A stretch of DNA of 64,000 nucleotides from an uncultured Synechococcus sp. (GCA_949373155.1 CASICK010000003.1:1-64000), one strand, 5' to 3'; shown: positions 9,396 through 18,152, numbered from the stretch's first letter. Notes: generated by a model from the sequence alone, not told the origin. Numbers and translations: made by a program.

Positions 9396-10136
9396 TCACC
9401 GTCGATCGTCGTGCTCAAAGTTGTCTTCTTCTTCCACTTGGTTGGTGTACCGGCCGATCAAGACCCCCATCACCACGGCTAAATAAAGCGGTCCAATGAT
9501 TCCTGTCACCACCGCCAGCATCCGCGAGATGGGCAGTACGGGTTGGATGTCACCGAAGCCCACCGTGGTTAAGCAGATGAAGGCGAAATAGTTAATTTGG
9601 GAGAAGGCTCTCATCGACATCAGCACGCTGGCGTCGGGCCCATTGGCCGATTCCCGAAGGATGTTGAGCGGTTCGAAACTGCCCGGCTGAATGGTCTCCA
9701 CCGCACTCATCACCAAGCCAGCTGTGAGCCCTAACAGCAGATAGCCGGCCGCAGCACCCATCAGCAAGCCCGCCGTGACCTTGCGTTCCTGTGAGAGCCG
9801 CTCCACCAAGCGGATCACGCTCCAGCCCACCAACACACTCCAGGTGAGCACAAGCGGAACGCCACTCACCACCCAGCGCACAGGCGTGATTTGCCACAGA
9901 ACCAAGGCAACAAGTGCCCCGAGACCTAGGAGCTGGTACAAGCGGTCTTCCAGCGTGAGCACCGTTTTGCGGATCATCACCAATTGCGTGAGCAGCACGG
10001 CGATGAGGCCGTAACCCAGGGGGCCGATCCAGCTCAAGCGCGGAAAAGCAAAGCTCACCAACACCACTACGCACAGGCCTAGAAGTAGCTCATAGATTTT
10101 TTCTCGATTGCGGCGCTTTAATCGGTCTGATTTCAT
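9396..10136 (-). CDS. Potassium-channel-like membrane protein
   Basis: 246 residues with about six hydrophobic segments and a C-terminal ion-channel module: a pore helix (INYFAFICL), the selectivity filter TTVGFGD and a last transmembrane helix. The filter is the GFGD variant of the usual GYGD, seen in some two-TM bacterial K+ channels. The N-terminus is basic (KSDRLKRRNREK) and the C-terminus acidic (EEEDNFEHDD). It probably lets K+ or other cations through the inner membrane. The 5' end overlaps the upstream membrane-protein gene by 47 bases, so the two are likely one operon or the start is further in. Confidence 0.8.
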   Translation of the reverse strand: MKSDRLKRRNREKIYELLLGLCVVVLVSFAFPRLSWIGPLGYGLIAVLLTQLVMIRKTVLTLEDRLYQLLGLGALVALVLWQITPVRWVVSGVPLVLTWSVLVGWSVIRLVERLSQERKVTAGLLMGAAAGYLLLGLTAGLVMSAVETIQPGSFEPLNILRESANGPDASVLMSMRAFSQINYFAFICLTTVGFGDIQPVLPISRMLAVVTGIIGPLYLAVVMGVLIGRYTNQVEEEDNFEHDDRR

Positions 10137-10794
10137 CTTCAGAGCATTCCGCCAGGCTCAGGATTCCAACAATCGCGAACGCCAGCGAGCCCAGCAAGGT
10201 GGTCCGCATGGACATCGTGCTGTCGAACACCTGCTCCAAGGGCAAGTTTGTGGGTAACCCAGCGATGGCTGATTGCATGAACCAGACACAGCCCAGGGCA
10301 TTCACGATTGCAATCCACCAGCCCAGGTGATTGGGTTCAAAGACCAGGAGCCTGCCGTGCCCTACCTCTTGCAGTCCGTAGGCAGCAGAGATCAGAAACA
10401 TGGTGGATCCCATCACATTGGGAAGGATTCCCAGCACTAGCCAGAGCTCAGCGCTTGGTTGCTGCTGGTTCCAACTGAAAAAGGTCTCAATGTTGAACAA
10501 CACCGTGCCAATGCTTTGAGTGAGGGCGCATCGCAGGCCACACCATTCCCAGCTCGGTTCGTCCATTGGCAGCATTCGATCTCCAATTCGTGCTTGCTGG
10601 AGTTGCCACCAACCTCCGGCTGTAAAAAACACAGATCCGATTGCCAAAAACCCAAGTGCCAATGCTGGTGATTGCCCGGTGTGGAGTTGTAACCAGGAGC
10701 CGAATGCAAAGAGCAATGGGCCAATGATGAAAGCCAAAGCTGTGAGTGTTTCCAGGCGCTTCAACTCCTTTGGGCTAAGCAAAGCGCGAAGCAT
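10090..10794 (-). CDS. Multi-spanning membrane protein of unknown function
   Basis: About 234 residues with some six hydrophobic helices, for example ALAFIIGPLLFAFGSW and LGWWIAIVNALGCVW. The start is taken as ATG 10794 because further upstream the frame runs antisense towards ftsH. I recognise no family with confidence; the glycine-rich paired helices are vaguely YrhK-like. It overlaps the channel gene by 47 bases on the same strand, suggesting shared expression. About 230 bases separate it from the divergent ftsH and could hold both promoters. Confidence 0.6.
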   Translation of the reverse strand: MLRALLSPKELKRLETLTALAFIIGPLLFAFGSWLQLHTGQSPALALGFLAIGSVFFTAGGWWQLQQARIGDRMLPMDEPSWEWCGLRCALTQSIGTVLFNIETFFSWNQQQPSAELWLVLGILPNVMGSTMFLISAAYGLQEVGHGRLLVFEPNHLGWWIAIVNALGCVWFMQSAIAGLPTNLPLEQVFDSTMSMRTTLLGSLAFAIVGILSLAECSEDEIRPIKAPQSRKNL

Positions 10795-11028
10795 CTCGAC
10801 GAAATTGAGGGCTTGATAATGCTTCTGCCTGAGCGGTCCATGGCCCTTGCGAAGGCGCCTGCTGGTCCAAATACCAAGGGGATGGAGCCATGCAGTGGTC
10901 CCCAGGGAACTACGCCAGTGGGGACGGAGACTTTCGCTTGAGCTCCAGGCGTTCGGTTCTCCTCCCAGCACGCGCACCCACAAGGGAAACAACCGACTTA
11001 GTTTGGTGCGCAATTGGGAACCAGCTTC

Positions 11029-12912
11029 ATGGCGATTCGAGAGGAAGACAATCGCCCTAATCGGCGCTTCGGGATCATCAATCTTGTTTTGATTGGTTTC
11101 GGAGTGCTGTTGCTGCTCAGCAGCTTCATCCCTAACCAAGGCATGCAGCAGGTGCCTCGGGTGCCATATTCCCTTTTTATTGACCAAGTTAATGATGGAG
11201 CGGTCAAGCGCGCCTTCATTACCCAAGACCAGATTCGCTACGAGCTCAGTGAAGTTGAGGAAGGAGCTCCTTCCGTGCTCGCAACCACGCCGATCTTCGA
11301 CATGGATCTGCCTCAGCGACTCGAAAGTAAGGGCGTTGAGTTTGCTGCCGCTCCTCCTAAAAAGCCAAATATCTTCACCACGATTTTGAGCTGGGTCGTC
11401 CCCCCGCTGATTTTTATTCTCGTCTTGCAGTTTTTTGCACGTCGCTCCATGGGTGGTGGCGGCGCTCAAGGTGCGCTCAATTTCACAAAGAGCAAGGCCA
11501 AGGTGTATGTGCCTGATGAGAAATCACGGGTCACGTTTGCTGATGTGGCCGGTGTGGATGAAGCCAAAGATGAGCTCAATGAAATTGTCGATTTCTTAAA
11601 AACACCTGAGCGCTACACCGAAATTGGTGCACGCATTCCCAAAGGTGTTTTGCTTGTTGGTCCTCCAGGTACAGGTAAAACGCTTTTATCTAAAGCAGTT
11701 GCAGGTGAAGCAGGTGTTCCTTTCTTCATCATCAGTGGTTCTGAATTTGTAGAGCTCTTTGTAGGAGCAGGTGCTGCTCGGGTTCGTGATTTGTTCGAAC
11801 AGGCCAAAAAGAATGCTCCATGCATCATCTTTATTGATGAGCTTGATGCGATCGGTAAGAGCCGCTCAGGCTCGATGGGTGTTGTCGGCGGTAACGATGA
11901 GCGCGAACAAACGCTGAATCAATTGCTCACCGAAATGGATGGTTTTGCCTCCACAGAGAAGCCTGTGATCGTGTTGGCTGCTACGAACCAGCCTGAGGTC
12001 TTAGACGCGGCCCTGCTTCGTCCTGGTCGCTTTGACCGACAAGTGCTCGTGGATCGTCCTGACCTCTCTGGTCGTAAAACCATCCTTGAGATCTACGCCA
12101 AAAAAGTAAAACTCGCTGAGGCCGTCGATTTAGACAAGATTGCACAAGCGACAAGTGGTTTTGCGGGCGCAGATCTTGCCAACCTGGTTAACGAAGCAGC
12201 TCTATTAGCGGCCCGTAATTACAAGAAAGAAGTGGTACAGGGCGATCTCAATGAAGCGATCGAACGTGTTGTTGCCGGTCTTGAGAAAAAGAGCCGAGTG
12301 ATGCAAGACGACGAGAAAAAGGTTGTTGCTTATCACGAGGTTGGTCACGCGATCGTGGGTCACCTCATGCCCGGTGGCAGCAAGGTGGCCAAGATCTCGA
12401 TCGTGCCCCGTGGCATGAGTGCCCTGGGATACACCCTGCAACTTCCTACGGAAGAGCGCTTCCTCAACTCTCGCGAAGATTTGGAAGGACAAATTGCCAC
12501 CCTTCTGGGAGGTCGTTCGGCAGAGGAAATTGTGTTTGGCAAAATCACCACTGGAGCTGCGAATGACTTGCAGCGCGCTACCGACATCGCTGAGCAGATG
12601 GTGGGCACCTATGGAATGAGCGACACCCTCGGACCTCTTGCTTACGACAAGCAAGGTGGTGGCCGTTTCCTTGGAGGTAACAACAATCCCCGCCGTGCTG
12701 TGAGTGATGCCACAGCCCAAGCGATCGATCGTGAAGTGCGTGGCTTAGTGGACCGTGCCCACGACCAAGCCCTTTCGATTCTTCGTCAAAACATGGCGTT
12801 GCTCGAAACGATCTCTCAGAAAATTCTTGAAAAAGAAGTGATCGAAGGAGATGACCTCAGAGAGATGCTTTCGGCCAGCGTGATGCCCGCTGAGCAATCC
12901 GTTGCTGCTTAG
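11029..12912 (+). CDS. ftsH: ATP-dependent zinc metalloprotease FtsH
   Basis: 627 residues, normal for cyanobacterial FtsH. Two N-terminal transmembrane helices (near residues 15-32 and 118-140) flank a lumenal or periplasmic domain. The AAA+ module has Walker A GPPGTGKT (residues 211-218), Walker [12 protein letters not shown] and the second region of homology ending [10 protein letters not shown]. The protease domain has the zinc motif HEVGH (436-440). FtsH hexamers degrade membrane proteins such as photodamaged D1. ATG 11029 is chosen over the frame opening at 11014. The [12 protein letters not shown] stretch differs from the EIDAVGRQRGAG of FtsH2/FtsH3, so this may be the FtsH1/FtsH4 branch; paralogue assignment is uncertain. 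Confidence 0.95.
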   Translation: MAIREEDNRPNRRFGIINLVLIGFGVLLLLSSFIPNQGMQQVPRVPYSLFIDQVNDGAVKRAFITQDQIRYELSEVEEGAPSVLATTPIFDMDLPQRLESKGVEFAAAPPKKPNIFTTILSWVVPPLIFILVLQFFARRSMGGGGAQGALNFTKSKAKVYVPDEKSRVTFADVAGVDEAKDELNEIVDFLKTPERYTEIGARIPKGVLLVGPPGTGKTLLSKAVAGEAGVPFFIISGSEFVELFVGAGAARVRDLFEQAKKNAPCIIFIDELDAIGKSRSGSMGVVGGNDEREQTLNQLLTEMDGFASTEKPVIVLAATNQPEVLDAALLRPGRFDRQVLVDRPDLSGRKTILEIYAKKVKLAEAVDLDKIAQATSGFAGADLANLVNEAALLAARNYKKEVVQGDLNEAIERVVAGLEKKSRVMQDDEKKVVAYHEVGHAIVGHLMPGGSKVAKISIVPRGMSALGYTLQLPTEERFLNSREDLEGQIATLLGGRSAEEIVFGKITTGAANDLQRATDIAEQMVGTYGMSDTLGPLAYDKQGGGRFLGGNNNPRRAVSDATAQAIDREVRGLVDRAHDQALSILRQNMALLETISQKILEKEVIEGDDLREMLSASVMPAEQSVAA

Positions 12913-12957
12913 TTTCCGTTCGCAAAGATTGCGTTTCAGTTTTCAGTAAAAACATGA

Positions 12958-12988
12958 GCTGTCTCCTTATGGGGGGCAGTTTTTTTTT
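12958..12988 (+). terminator. Rho-independent terminator of ftsH
   Basis: A GC-rich hairpin (CTGTCTCC / GGGGGGCAG with a TTAT loop and two G-U pairs) followed by nine T residues, about 45 bases after the ftsH stop. Confidence 0.85.
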
Positions 12989-13132
12989 GATAGGACAGCC
13001 GTAGCCGCCGTAAACGTTTCCATTTTTGGATTCGTTTGGCATCAAGAACAGCAACGGTTCCAGCACGCAGAGTCAAGAAGGCTTGACGAGCAGCCCTTTC
13101 ATCCCCGATAACACTCCTTTGAAGCCGCTGGC

Positions 13133-14080
13133 ATGGATAAGGGCGTTGCTGCTGTTCTCACCTCCTTAAGCGGGCGTGATTACTTGTCGTCTGCAGACGT
13201 TTCTGCGCAGGAAACCCAGGCTCTGCTCGACCTGGCGCGCCAACTGAAGTCTGGAGACCGTCGCATCGATCTCGGCAATCGTGTGCTGGGTTTGATCTTT
13301 ACTAAAGCATCCACCCGCACCAGGGTGAGCTTTCAAGTGGCGATGGCCCGGCTCGGGGGACAAACCGTGGATCTCAATCCCCAGGTCACTCAGCTCGGTC
13401 GTGGTGAACCCTTGGAAGATACGGCCAGGGTCTTGAGTCGTTTTTGTGACGCTCTCGCTGTGCGCACCTATGCCCAACAAGAGCTAGTGGATTACGCCTA
13501 CTGGGCTTCGATTCCGGTGATTAATGCCCTCACGGACCTTGAACATCCTTGTCAGGCCTTGGCTGATTTCCTCACGATGCAGGAGGCCTTTGGTGATCTG
13601 CAAGGCCAAACCCTGGCTTACGTCGGCGATGGAAACAACGTGGCCCACTCCTTGATGCTTTGCGGTGCTCTTTTGGGGGTGAATGTGCGTATCGGCTGTC
13701 CCGATGGTTTTGAGCCGTTACCCGGTGTGCTCGATCAAGCCCGTGAGCTTGCCGTGGCTGGGGCTCAGATTGAGGTCACCAGTGATCCAGTTGCAGCGGT
13801 GCGCGGTGCCCAGGCGCTGTACACCGATGTTTGGGCATCGATGGGCCAGGAACAGGAGCAGGCGGAGCGCGAACAGGCCTTCAAAGGTTTTTGCTTAGAT
13901 GAGGCCCTGCTGGCAGAAGCTGATCCCAAAGCGATTGTGCTGCACTGTTTGCCTGCTCATCGCGACGAGGAGATCAGTGCCGGGGTGATGGAGAGTGCAT
14001 CCAGCCGGATCTTTGACCAAGCGGAGAATCGTCTGCATGCCCAGCAGGCTCTCCTTGCCGTTTTGCTTGGTGGTTTGTGA
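13133..14080 (+). CDS. argF: Ornithine carbamoyltransferase
   Basis: 315 residues, typical length. The carbamoyl-phosphate site STRTRVSF, the HPCQALAD motif, the ornithine-binding region and HCLPAHRDEEIS with the catalytic Cys are all present. It joins carbamoyl phosphate and ornithine to make citrulline in arginine synthesis. The ATG at 13133 gives a normal N-terminus. The GTG of the downstream esterase overlaps the argF stop (GTGA at 14077-14080), so the pair is probably co-translated. Confidence 0.95.
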   Translation: MDKGVAAVLTSLSGRDYLSSADVSAQETQALLDLARQLKSGDRRIDLGNRVLGLIFTKASTRTRVSFQVAMARLGGQTVDLNPQVTQLGRGEPLEDTARVLSRFCDALAVRTYAQQELVDYAYWASIPVINALTDLEHPCQALADFLTMQEAFGDLQGQTLAYVGDGNNVAHSLMLCGALLGVNVRIGCPDGFEPLPGVLDQARELAVAGAQIEVTSDPVAAVRGAQALYTDVWASMGQEQEQAEREQAFKGFCLDEALLAEADPKAIVLHCLPAHRDEEISAGVMESASSRIFDQAENRLHAQQALLAVLLGGL

Positions 14081-14829
14081 GCGCATCGCCCCAGGCGTTT
14101 TCTTTGCCTGGCGGGGCAGTGACGGTGGTTCTCATCCATGGATTCACCGGTTCGCCTGCTGAGATGCAGCTCCTCGCTGAGGCCTTGAACTCAGAGGGCT
14201 ATGGCGTAGAAGTTCCCCTGCTCGTGGGTCATGGAACCAACCTCAATGAGCTGATGGGGGTCCATCCGCAGCAGTGGATCAACCCTCTTGATGCCTTGAT
14301 CACTCGCCTTTTGTTAGAAGGTCAGAAGGTGGTGGTGGGAGGTTTGTCCTTGGGATCGATTTTGAGCTTGCAATTGGCTTTGCGTTACCCCCAAATCAAG
14401 GCTTTGTTGCTGTATTCACCCCCTGTTCGCAGCGGAGATCCCCGCCGCTTTTTGGCCCCTTTCCTGATCCGATTCACACAATCTCTGCCAAAGCCGGCCT
14501 CTGATTTCTTTGATCCGATCGCTGCAGAGCGGCTTTGGTCTTACGACCGCTACCCAGTGGCAACTAGTGCGCGAGTGCTTGATCTGATCTCGCGCACGCG
14601 CAAGCAGCTCACCGAGGTTCAGCAACCGCTGCTAGCGATTGCGAGTCGTCGCGACAAGGTGATTTCACACAGTGGCATTGAGCTGTTGATGCGCACGGTG
14701 CAGTCCTCTCCTCGAGAGCTTCACTGGTTAGAGCGAAGTAGTCATTCGATCACGGTGGATGCTGAATGGACAGCAGTGCGTGATCTCAGTCTCGAATTTC
14801 TACGTAAAATTTTTCTAACGTCAACTTGA
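14077..14829 (+). CDS. Alpha/beta hydrolase, carboxylesterase type
   Basis: 250 residues. The oxyanion motif VLIHGFTGSP, nucleophile elbow GGLSLGS, Asp in SRRDKVIS and His in ERSSHSIT form a complete catalytic triad in the order expected for monoacylglycerol lipase or Est30-like carboxylesterases. The start is a GTG overlapping the argF stop. No signal peptide, so cytoplasmic. The ester substrate is unknown. Confidence 0.85.
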   Translation: MSASPQAFSLPGGAVTVVLIHGFTGSPAEMQLLAEALNSEGYGVEVPLLVGHGTNLNELMGVHPQQWINPLDALITRLLLEGQKVVVGGLSLGSILSLQLALRYPQIKALLLYSPPVRSGDPRRFLAPFLIRFTQSLPKPASDFFDPIAAERLWSYDRYPVATSARVLDLISRTRKQLTEVQQPLLAIASRRDKVISHSGIELLMRTVQSSPRELHWLERSSHSITVDAEWTAVRDLSLEFLRKIFLTST

Positions 14830-14832
14830 AGC

Positions 14833-15003
14833 ATGGATCAAGTCGAACGAGACAACTGGCAACGCGTTCTCGACTCCTTAGAAGCTGCTGGCGATCAAGG
14901 CAGCGGCTTTTATCGCAGGGCTAAAGCCATCTGCAACGGTGAGCCAGACCCCTTGCTGGAACAGGAGCAGAAGGATCAGGAGCAGAGGGAGCAGAGCTCA
15001 TGA
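14833..15003 (+). CDS. Small conserved-looking protein (56 aa)
   Basis: Encodes 56 residues starting MDQVERDNWQRVLDSLEAAG and ending in a Gln/Glu-rich tail. No known domain. It follows the esterase by 3 bases and its stop overlaps the next start in an ATGA (15000-15003), which strongly suggests it is translated as part of the argF chain. Function unknown. Confidence 0.75.
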   Translation: MDQVERDNWQRVLDSLEAAGDQGSGFYRRAKAICNGEPDPLLEQEQKDQEQREQSS

Positions 15004-15248
15004 GCATCGACCCGATTGAGCGTGGCCTGGAACAATCCTTTGAGATCGAAAAGTGGGGCCGGTTCATCCGTGAGTGCGATGACATCGACACGCTGCGAGA
15101 AACGGCTCTTTCTCTGGTGCAGCAATTAGCTCAACTCAAGGCCTCAAGTGCCTGGATGGCAACGCGTGCCTCTGAATCCGAAAACGCCAAATTGGAAATG
15201 TTGGCGGAATTAATCAAGCAAAAAAACGTCAATCAGGAGCAGCAATGA
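15000..15248 (+). CDS. Small helical protein of unknown function (82 aa)
   Basis: 82 residues, acidic N-terminal half (MSIDPIERGLEQSFEIEKWG) and a long predicted helix (LVQQLAQLKASSAWMATRA). I recall similar small proteins in marine picocyanobacteria, but know no function. Coupled by ATGA overlaps to genes on both sides (15000-15003 and 15245-15248). Confidence 0.8.
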   Translation: MSIDPIERGLEQSFEIEKWGRFIRECDDIDTLRETALSLVQQLAQLKASSAWMATRASESENAKLEMLAELIKQKNVNQEQQ

Positions 15249-15715
15249 GCGTTTTTTCCATCCTGCGCTTGTCCGTTGGATGGCGAACCATCGTGATCAC
15301 TGGATCTACGGCCGTTGCTATGTCGATTGCCTCGGCATTGCCGAGTGATGCCAGCTGGGCGCCAAAACCTGAGCCCAAGTTTTGGAGTGAGGTGCGCCAA
15401 CAAATGAAGGATCAGGAAACGACAGCATCATCGGATTGGACTTTTCTGGAGGCGATGCAATCCCCCAAGATCGACGCGGCTGAATACTTACGTGATCCTC
15501 GCCGTCGTGATCAGACGGTGAGCTTTAAGGCTTTGTTGTTGATGCGCAAAGGGCAGAGCAATCCCTGGGGAATGCGGCAGTTATCAATGCGCGCCCAGTG
15601 TCTTGAGGGGGTGTTGGAGCGACAGGATCAGGAGGGTCGTTGGAGTGTCTACCCAGGGCGGAAAGGTACGGCTTCCAAGGTGAACTGGATCTGCGCTCTA
15701 GCTCCCAATCCTTGA
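15245..15715 (+). CDS. Secreted protein of unknown function
   Basis: 156 residues with a signal peptide (TIVITGSTAVAMSIASAL, cleavage near SDASWA). The mature part is basic and contains WTFLEAMQSPKIDAAEYLRD and one Cys pair. No family recognised. It is the last gene of the coupled chain that begins with argF; about 60 bases separate it from lexA. Confidence 0.7.
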   Translation: MSVFSILRLSVGWRTIVITGSTAVAMSIASALPSDASWAPKPEPKFWSEVRQQMKDQETTASSDWTFLEAMQSPKIDAAEYLRDPRRRDQTVSFKALLLMRKGQSNPWGMRQLSMRAQCLEGVLERQDQEGRWSVYPGRKGTASKVNWICALAPNP

Positions 15716-15741
15716 GGCCCTTGCCAAATGCCCATGGAATA

Positions 15742-15755
15742 GGTACATATGTATT
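15742..15755 (+). promoter_or_regulatory. Probable LexA box
   Basis: GGTACATATGTATT lies 20 bases upstream of the lexA start. It fits the cyanobacterial LexA consensus RGTACNNNDGTWCB at all positions but one (T for the late C). This suggests that LexA represses its own gene. Inference from sequence match and position. Confidence 0.65.
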
Positions 15756-15775
15756 GACTGAATTGGATCATCCCG

Positions 15776-16393
15776 GTGACCACTGGATCCCCCGAGCCGC
15801 TCACCACTGCTCAGCAAGAGCTTTACGACTGGCTGTCGGACTACATCGGTAGCCATCGCCATAGTCCCTCTATTCGTCAGATGATGCAGGCGATGGGGCT
15901 TCGTTCACCCGCTCCTGTGCAAAGTCGCTTGCGCCATTTACAGCAGAAGGGATGGCTTACCTGGCAGGAGGGTCAAGCGCGCACCTTGCAATTGTTGGGG
16001 GATGTGGCGTCGGGTATTCCGGTGCTTGGCGCAGTAGCGGCCGGTGGTTTGGTGGAAACCTTCGATGATGTGCAAGAACACCTTGACTTGGCTCCAGTGC
16101 TCGAAACCCGTGGCTTGTTTGCGCTCACGGTGAATGGTGATTCGATGGTGGACGCTCACATCGCCGATGGTGATGTTGTGCTCATGGAGCCTGTACTAGA
16201 ACCCAGTCGCTTGCGTCAGGGCACGATTGTGAGTGCTTTGGTGGCAGGCAGTGGCACCACCCTCAAGCATTTTCACCTTGATGGAAGTGTGGTGCGCTTG
16301 GAAGCGGCGAATCCTGCTTACGACCCCATTGAGCTGCCGGCAGAGCAGGTGCAGGTGCAGGGCAAATTAATGGCGGTGTGGCGCCAGGTTTGA
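15776..16393 (+). CDS. lexA: SOS repressor LexA
   Basis: 205 residues. The N-terminal winged-helix DNA-binding domain contains SPSIRQMMQAMGLRSPAPVQ. The C-terminal S24 peptidase domain has the Ala89-Gly90 cleavage site (AVAAGGL), the catalytic Ser123 (NGDSMVDA) and Lys164 (TTLKHF). All residues needed for RecA-stimulated self-cleavage are present, unlike some cyanobacterial LexA proteins that lack them. The start is a GTG at 15776. A likely operator sits just upstream. Confidence 0.93.
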   Translation: MTTGSPEPLTTAQQELYDWLSDYIGSHRHSPSIRQMMQAMGLRSPAPVQSRLRHLQQKGWLTWQEGQARTLQLLGDVASGIPVLGAVAAGGLVETFDDVQEHLDLAPVLETRGLFALTVNGDSMVDAHIADGDVVLMEPVLEPSRLRQGTIVSALVAGSGTTLKHFHLDGSVVRLEAANPAYDPIELPAEQVQVQGKLMAVWRQV

Positions 16394-16457
16394 GCTCCAT
16401 GGCGGTGTAAGCTTCGCCACGACAGCGAACAAGCCTGCGGGCTTTGTAGTTGTTAAT

Positions 16458-16530
16458 GGGGCCATAGCTCAGCTGGTAGAGCACCTGCATGGCATGCAGG
16501 GGGTCAGCGGTTCGAATCCGCTTGGCTCCA
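16458..16530 (+). tRNA. tRNA-Ala (GGC anticodon)
   Basis: 73 bases fold as a standard cloverleaf: acceptor GGGGCCA/TGGCTCC with discriminator A, D-arm GCTC...GAGC, anticodon stem CCTGC/GCAGG with loop ATGGCAT (anticodon GGC), and T-arm AGCGG TTCGAAT CCGCT. CCA is not encoded. The accessory region begins right after it. Confidence 0.97.
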
Positions 16531-16535
16531 CTTCA

Positions 16536-16566
16536 AGAATAAAACCAGTTACCGACAGGTTTTTTG
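16536..16566 (+). terminator. Possible terminator after tRNA-Ala
   Basis: AAAACC and GGTTTTTT flank an 11-base loop just after the tRNA. The stem is short and AT-rich, so this is a weak call. Confidence 0.4.
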
Positions 16567-16817
16567 GCGGCTTGCAAGAGTCGCTTTTTTAATGCCGAAA
16601 AAGCTAAACATCATTTTTTGTGCGCAAAATGATGTGCAAAGGTTTGGTGTTCCGCATGGCCGCGGCGAGCCTGAGGGCTGTCTGTTCCCCTCCGAGAGGA
16701 GAAATGGCCCACTGACTCGTCAGGCAGTTTTGCTGCTCGCCTGGCGACAGTTCTTCTTTGCGGCTGGGTTAATCACCGGTCCTGACGCTATTGATGCTGT
16801 GCTGCCTGTTGAATAAA

Positions 16818-16971
16818 GTGGGCATTTACATTGTTTTGTATAAACGTGGCACAGAACTAAGCATCTTTCCGTGAACTTGTTAAAACACACCATCCTGATG
16901 TGGGTGGAGATGAGCGTGTCTTTTCTAAGCTTCAAAAGATGCGTGATTCAGTTCTTGCACTGATGAATTAG
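16818..16971 (+). pseudogene. Broken J-domain protein gene
   Basis: The open frame 16861-16971 encodes FRELVKTHHPDVGGDERVF, a clear helix II / HPD loop / helix III of a DnaJ J-domain, but it has no start and is preceded by a stop. Removing one T from the TTT at 16866-16868 joins it to an upstream frame (GTG 16818, IYIVLYKRGTELSIF) that would supply helix I. The rebuilt protein would be about 50 residues, essentially a lone J-domain. It ends 10 bases before the next gene. Confidence 0.6.
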
Positions 16972-16981
16972 GAGAGTATTT

Positions 16982-17521
16982 ATGACACGCGATTTATTGA
17001 CAGATCGAGAAACTGCACGGATCCTTGGGAAGAAAATCAATAGCCTCTATAAGACTGTCGATTTCTTTGACTCGGACGACAAGGACGAATGGGATCTTGT
17101 TGAGGGAGAGCACTTTGAGTTCACAACACGATCAGGTGATTATCGAGAACGTCGTTTTTATGAAGAGGGTGTTGAAGCACTAGCGGAATACTTTGATCGA
17201 AATACGCCAGGAATTATCAAGCTTGTTGGTGAAGCTCTAACTCATCGTCGACGTAAGAGAAAGCAAATGCTTGTCTCAAGAAGAATTACCCAGGAATTGA
17301 TTGAATCGGGCTCTCTTGTTGAAGTACGTGGAGAGCTTGGGTTTGTTGGCCGTAAAACATGTATCAATGTCCTTCAGACTAATGGTCGTGGTATTAATAA
17401 TTCAATTGATCGACTCTCGCAGTCAGGAATGCTGGATGGGGAAGAAGGGCTTGAGATAGAAAAACACTTTTTACTTAGTGAAGAAGGCGAAAAAATTTGG
17501 AGCCAAAAAGGTTTTGGCTAG
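16982..17521 (+). CDS. Putative DNA-binding protein of the J-domain/HNH cassette
   Basis: 179 residues, no family recognised. The N-terminus (LLTDRETARILGKKINSLYK) looks like a helix-turn-helix or excisionase-type recognition segment, and a very basic stretch follows in the middle (HRRRKRKQM). The C-terminal third (INVLQTNGRGINNSIDRLSQ) resembles another winged-helix-like region. A good ribosome site (GGAG) precedes the ATG. Codon use is AT-richer than in lexA. It lies between the J-domain remnant and the HNH gene, 1 base from the latter, so it probably acts with the nuclease or controls it. This role is inference. Confidence 0.65.
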   Translation: MTRDLLTDRETARILGKKINSLYKTVDFFDSDDKDEWDLVEGEHFEFTTRSGDYRERRFYEEGVEALAEYFDRNTPGIIKLVGEALTHRRRKRKQMLVSRRITQELIESGSLVEVRGELGFVGRKTCINVLQTNGRGINNSIDRLSQSGMLDGEEGLEIEKHFLLSEEGEKIWSQKGFG

Positions 17522-17522
17522 T

Positions 17523-17891
17523 ATGGCCATTGATATGAGCCACAATTCAAGTATCAATAAAGCGCGTAAGGCATGGGTTGGTGCTGTTGGTGAGGTTGTA
17601 GAAGACTGCTTTAAAATTGAAATCAAACGCCTTGCTGCTGCACCACTTAGGATCGATCAGGCAATCGCAAAAGCCAAGAGAGCAGTACGAGATACTTGCC
17701 AAGTAACAGGAAAGAAAAAAGCAAGAGGAAAGGATTTATCTCTTGATGGTCATCACCTTTTTGATAAGTCAAATCGGTCTGACCTGGCGGACTTCTCTGA
17801 CAACATCTTGGTCGTAGAGTCTTCAATCCACTCTGATTTCCACTCTTGGAAGGGTGGCTCTGGTTGTGAGCCCAAGGACTTTCTCAACTGA
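17523..17891 (+). CDS. HNH-type endonuclease-like protein
   Basis: 122 residues. The C-terminal half carries an HNH pattern: GHH (His77, His78), Asn94 in DNILVV, His103 and His107 in IHSDFHSWKGG. This matches the HH...N...H..FH layout of HNH nucleases with a beta-beta-alpha metal fold. The N-terminal half is basic and helical (AIAKAKRAVRDTCQVTGKKK). No Cys4 zinc knuckle. ATG 17523 lies 1 base after the previous stop; the frame also opens at 17478 inside the previous gene, which I regard as unused. Possible roles are a mobile nuclease, a toxin or a defence nuclease; the sequence does not decide. Confidence 0.65.
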   Translation: MAIDMSHNSSINKARKAWVGAVGEVVEDCFKIEIKRLAAAPLRIDQAIAKAKRAVRDTCQVTGKKKARGKDLSLDGHHLFDKSNRSDLADFSDNILVVESSIHSDFHSWKGGSGCEPKDFLN

Positions 17892-17943
17892 GCATCCTCT
17901 GTATCAACATTGAGCACGCTCTGTATCCATAGGAACCTCAGAT

Positions 17944-17994
17944 GTGTTGACGTTTTAGCTATAACTTTCGTGTTGACGTTTTGCTATAACTTTC
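17944..17994 (+). repeat. Direct tandem repeat (26 + 25 bp)
   Basis: GTGTTGACGTTTTAGCTATA plus ACTTTC, followed at once by the same unit lacking one A. It sits between the HNH gene and the porin-like pseudogene, about 160 bases before the latter's ATG. The units contain TTGACG and TATAAC but with too little spacing for a normal promoter, so operator sites or a slippage duplication are both possible. Confidence 0.8.
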
Positions 17995-18152
17995 AAGTAG
18001 ATCTTGTCTACTCATAACGTTCACCTTGTATCACTTGTGCGAGGCGCATAAATGACTGGCCACGGAACGGGGAGCAGCAAAGCTGAAACTGCCTACTGCA
18101 GCGGGCATCAGCAGTCAAAGCAAGGCATTGTGCGCTCAATAGATCCTTTTCA

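Noticed and set aside
10795..11469. Upstream continuation of the membrane-protein frame at 10090-10794
   Set aside because: It runs antisense into ftsH and is not membrane-like, so the start was set at 10794.
16592..16816. 74-residue plus-strand frame after tRNA-Ala
   Set aside because: No domain, no ribosome site, and it overlaps another short frame; composition is not convincing.
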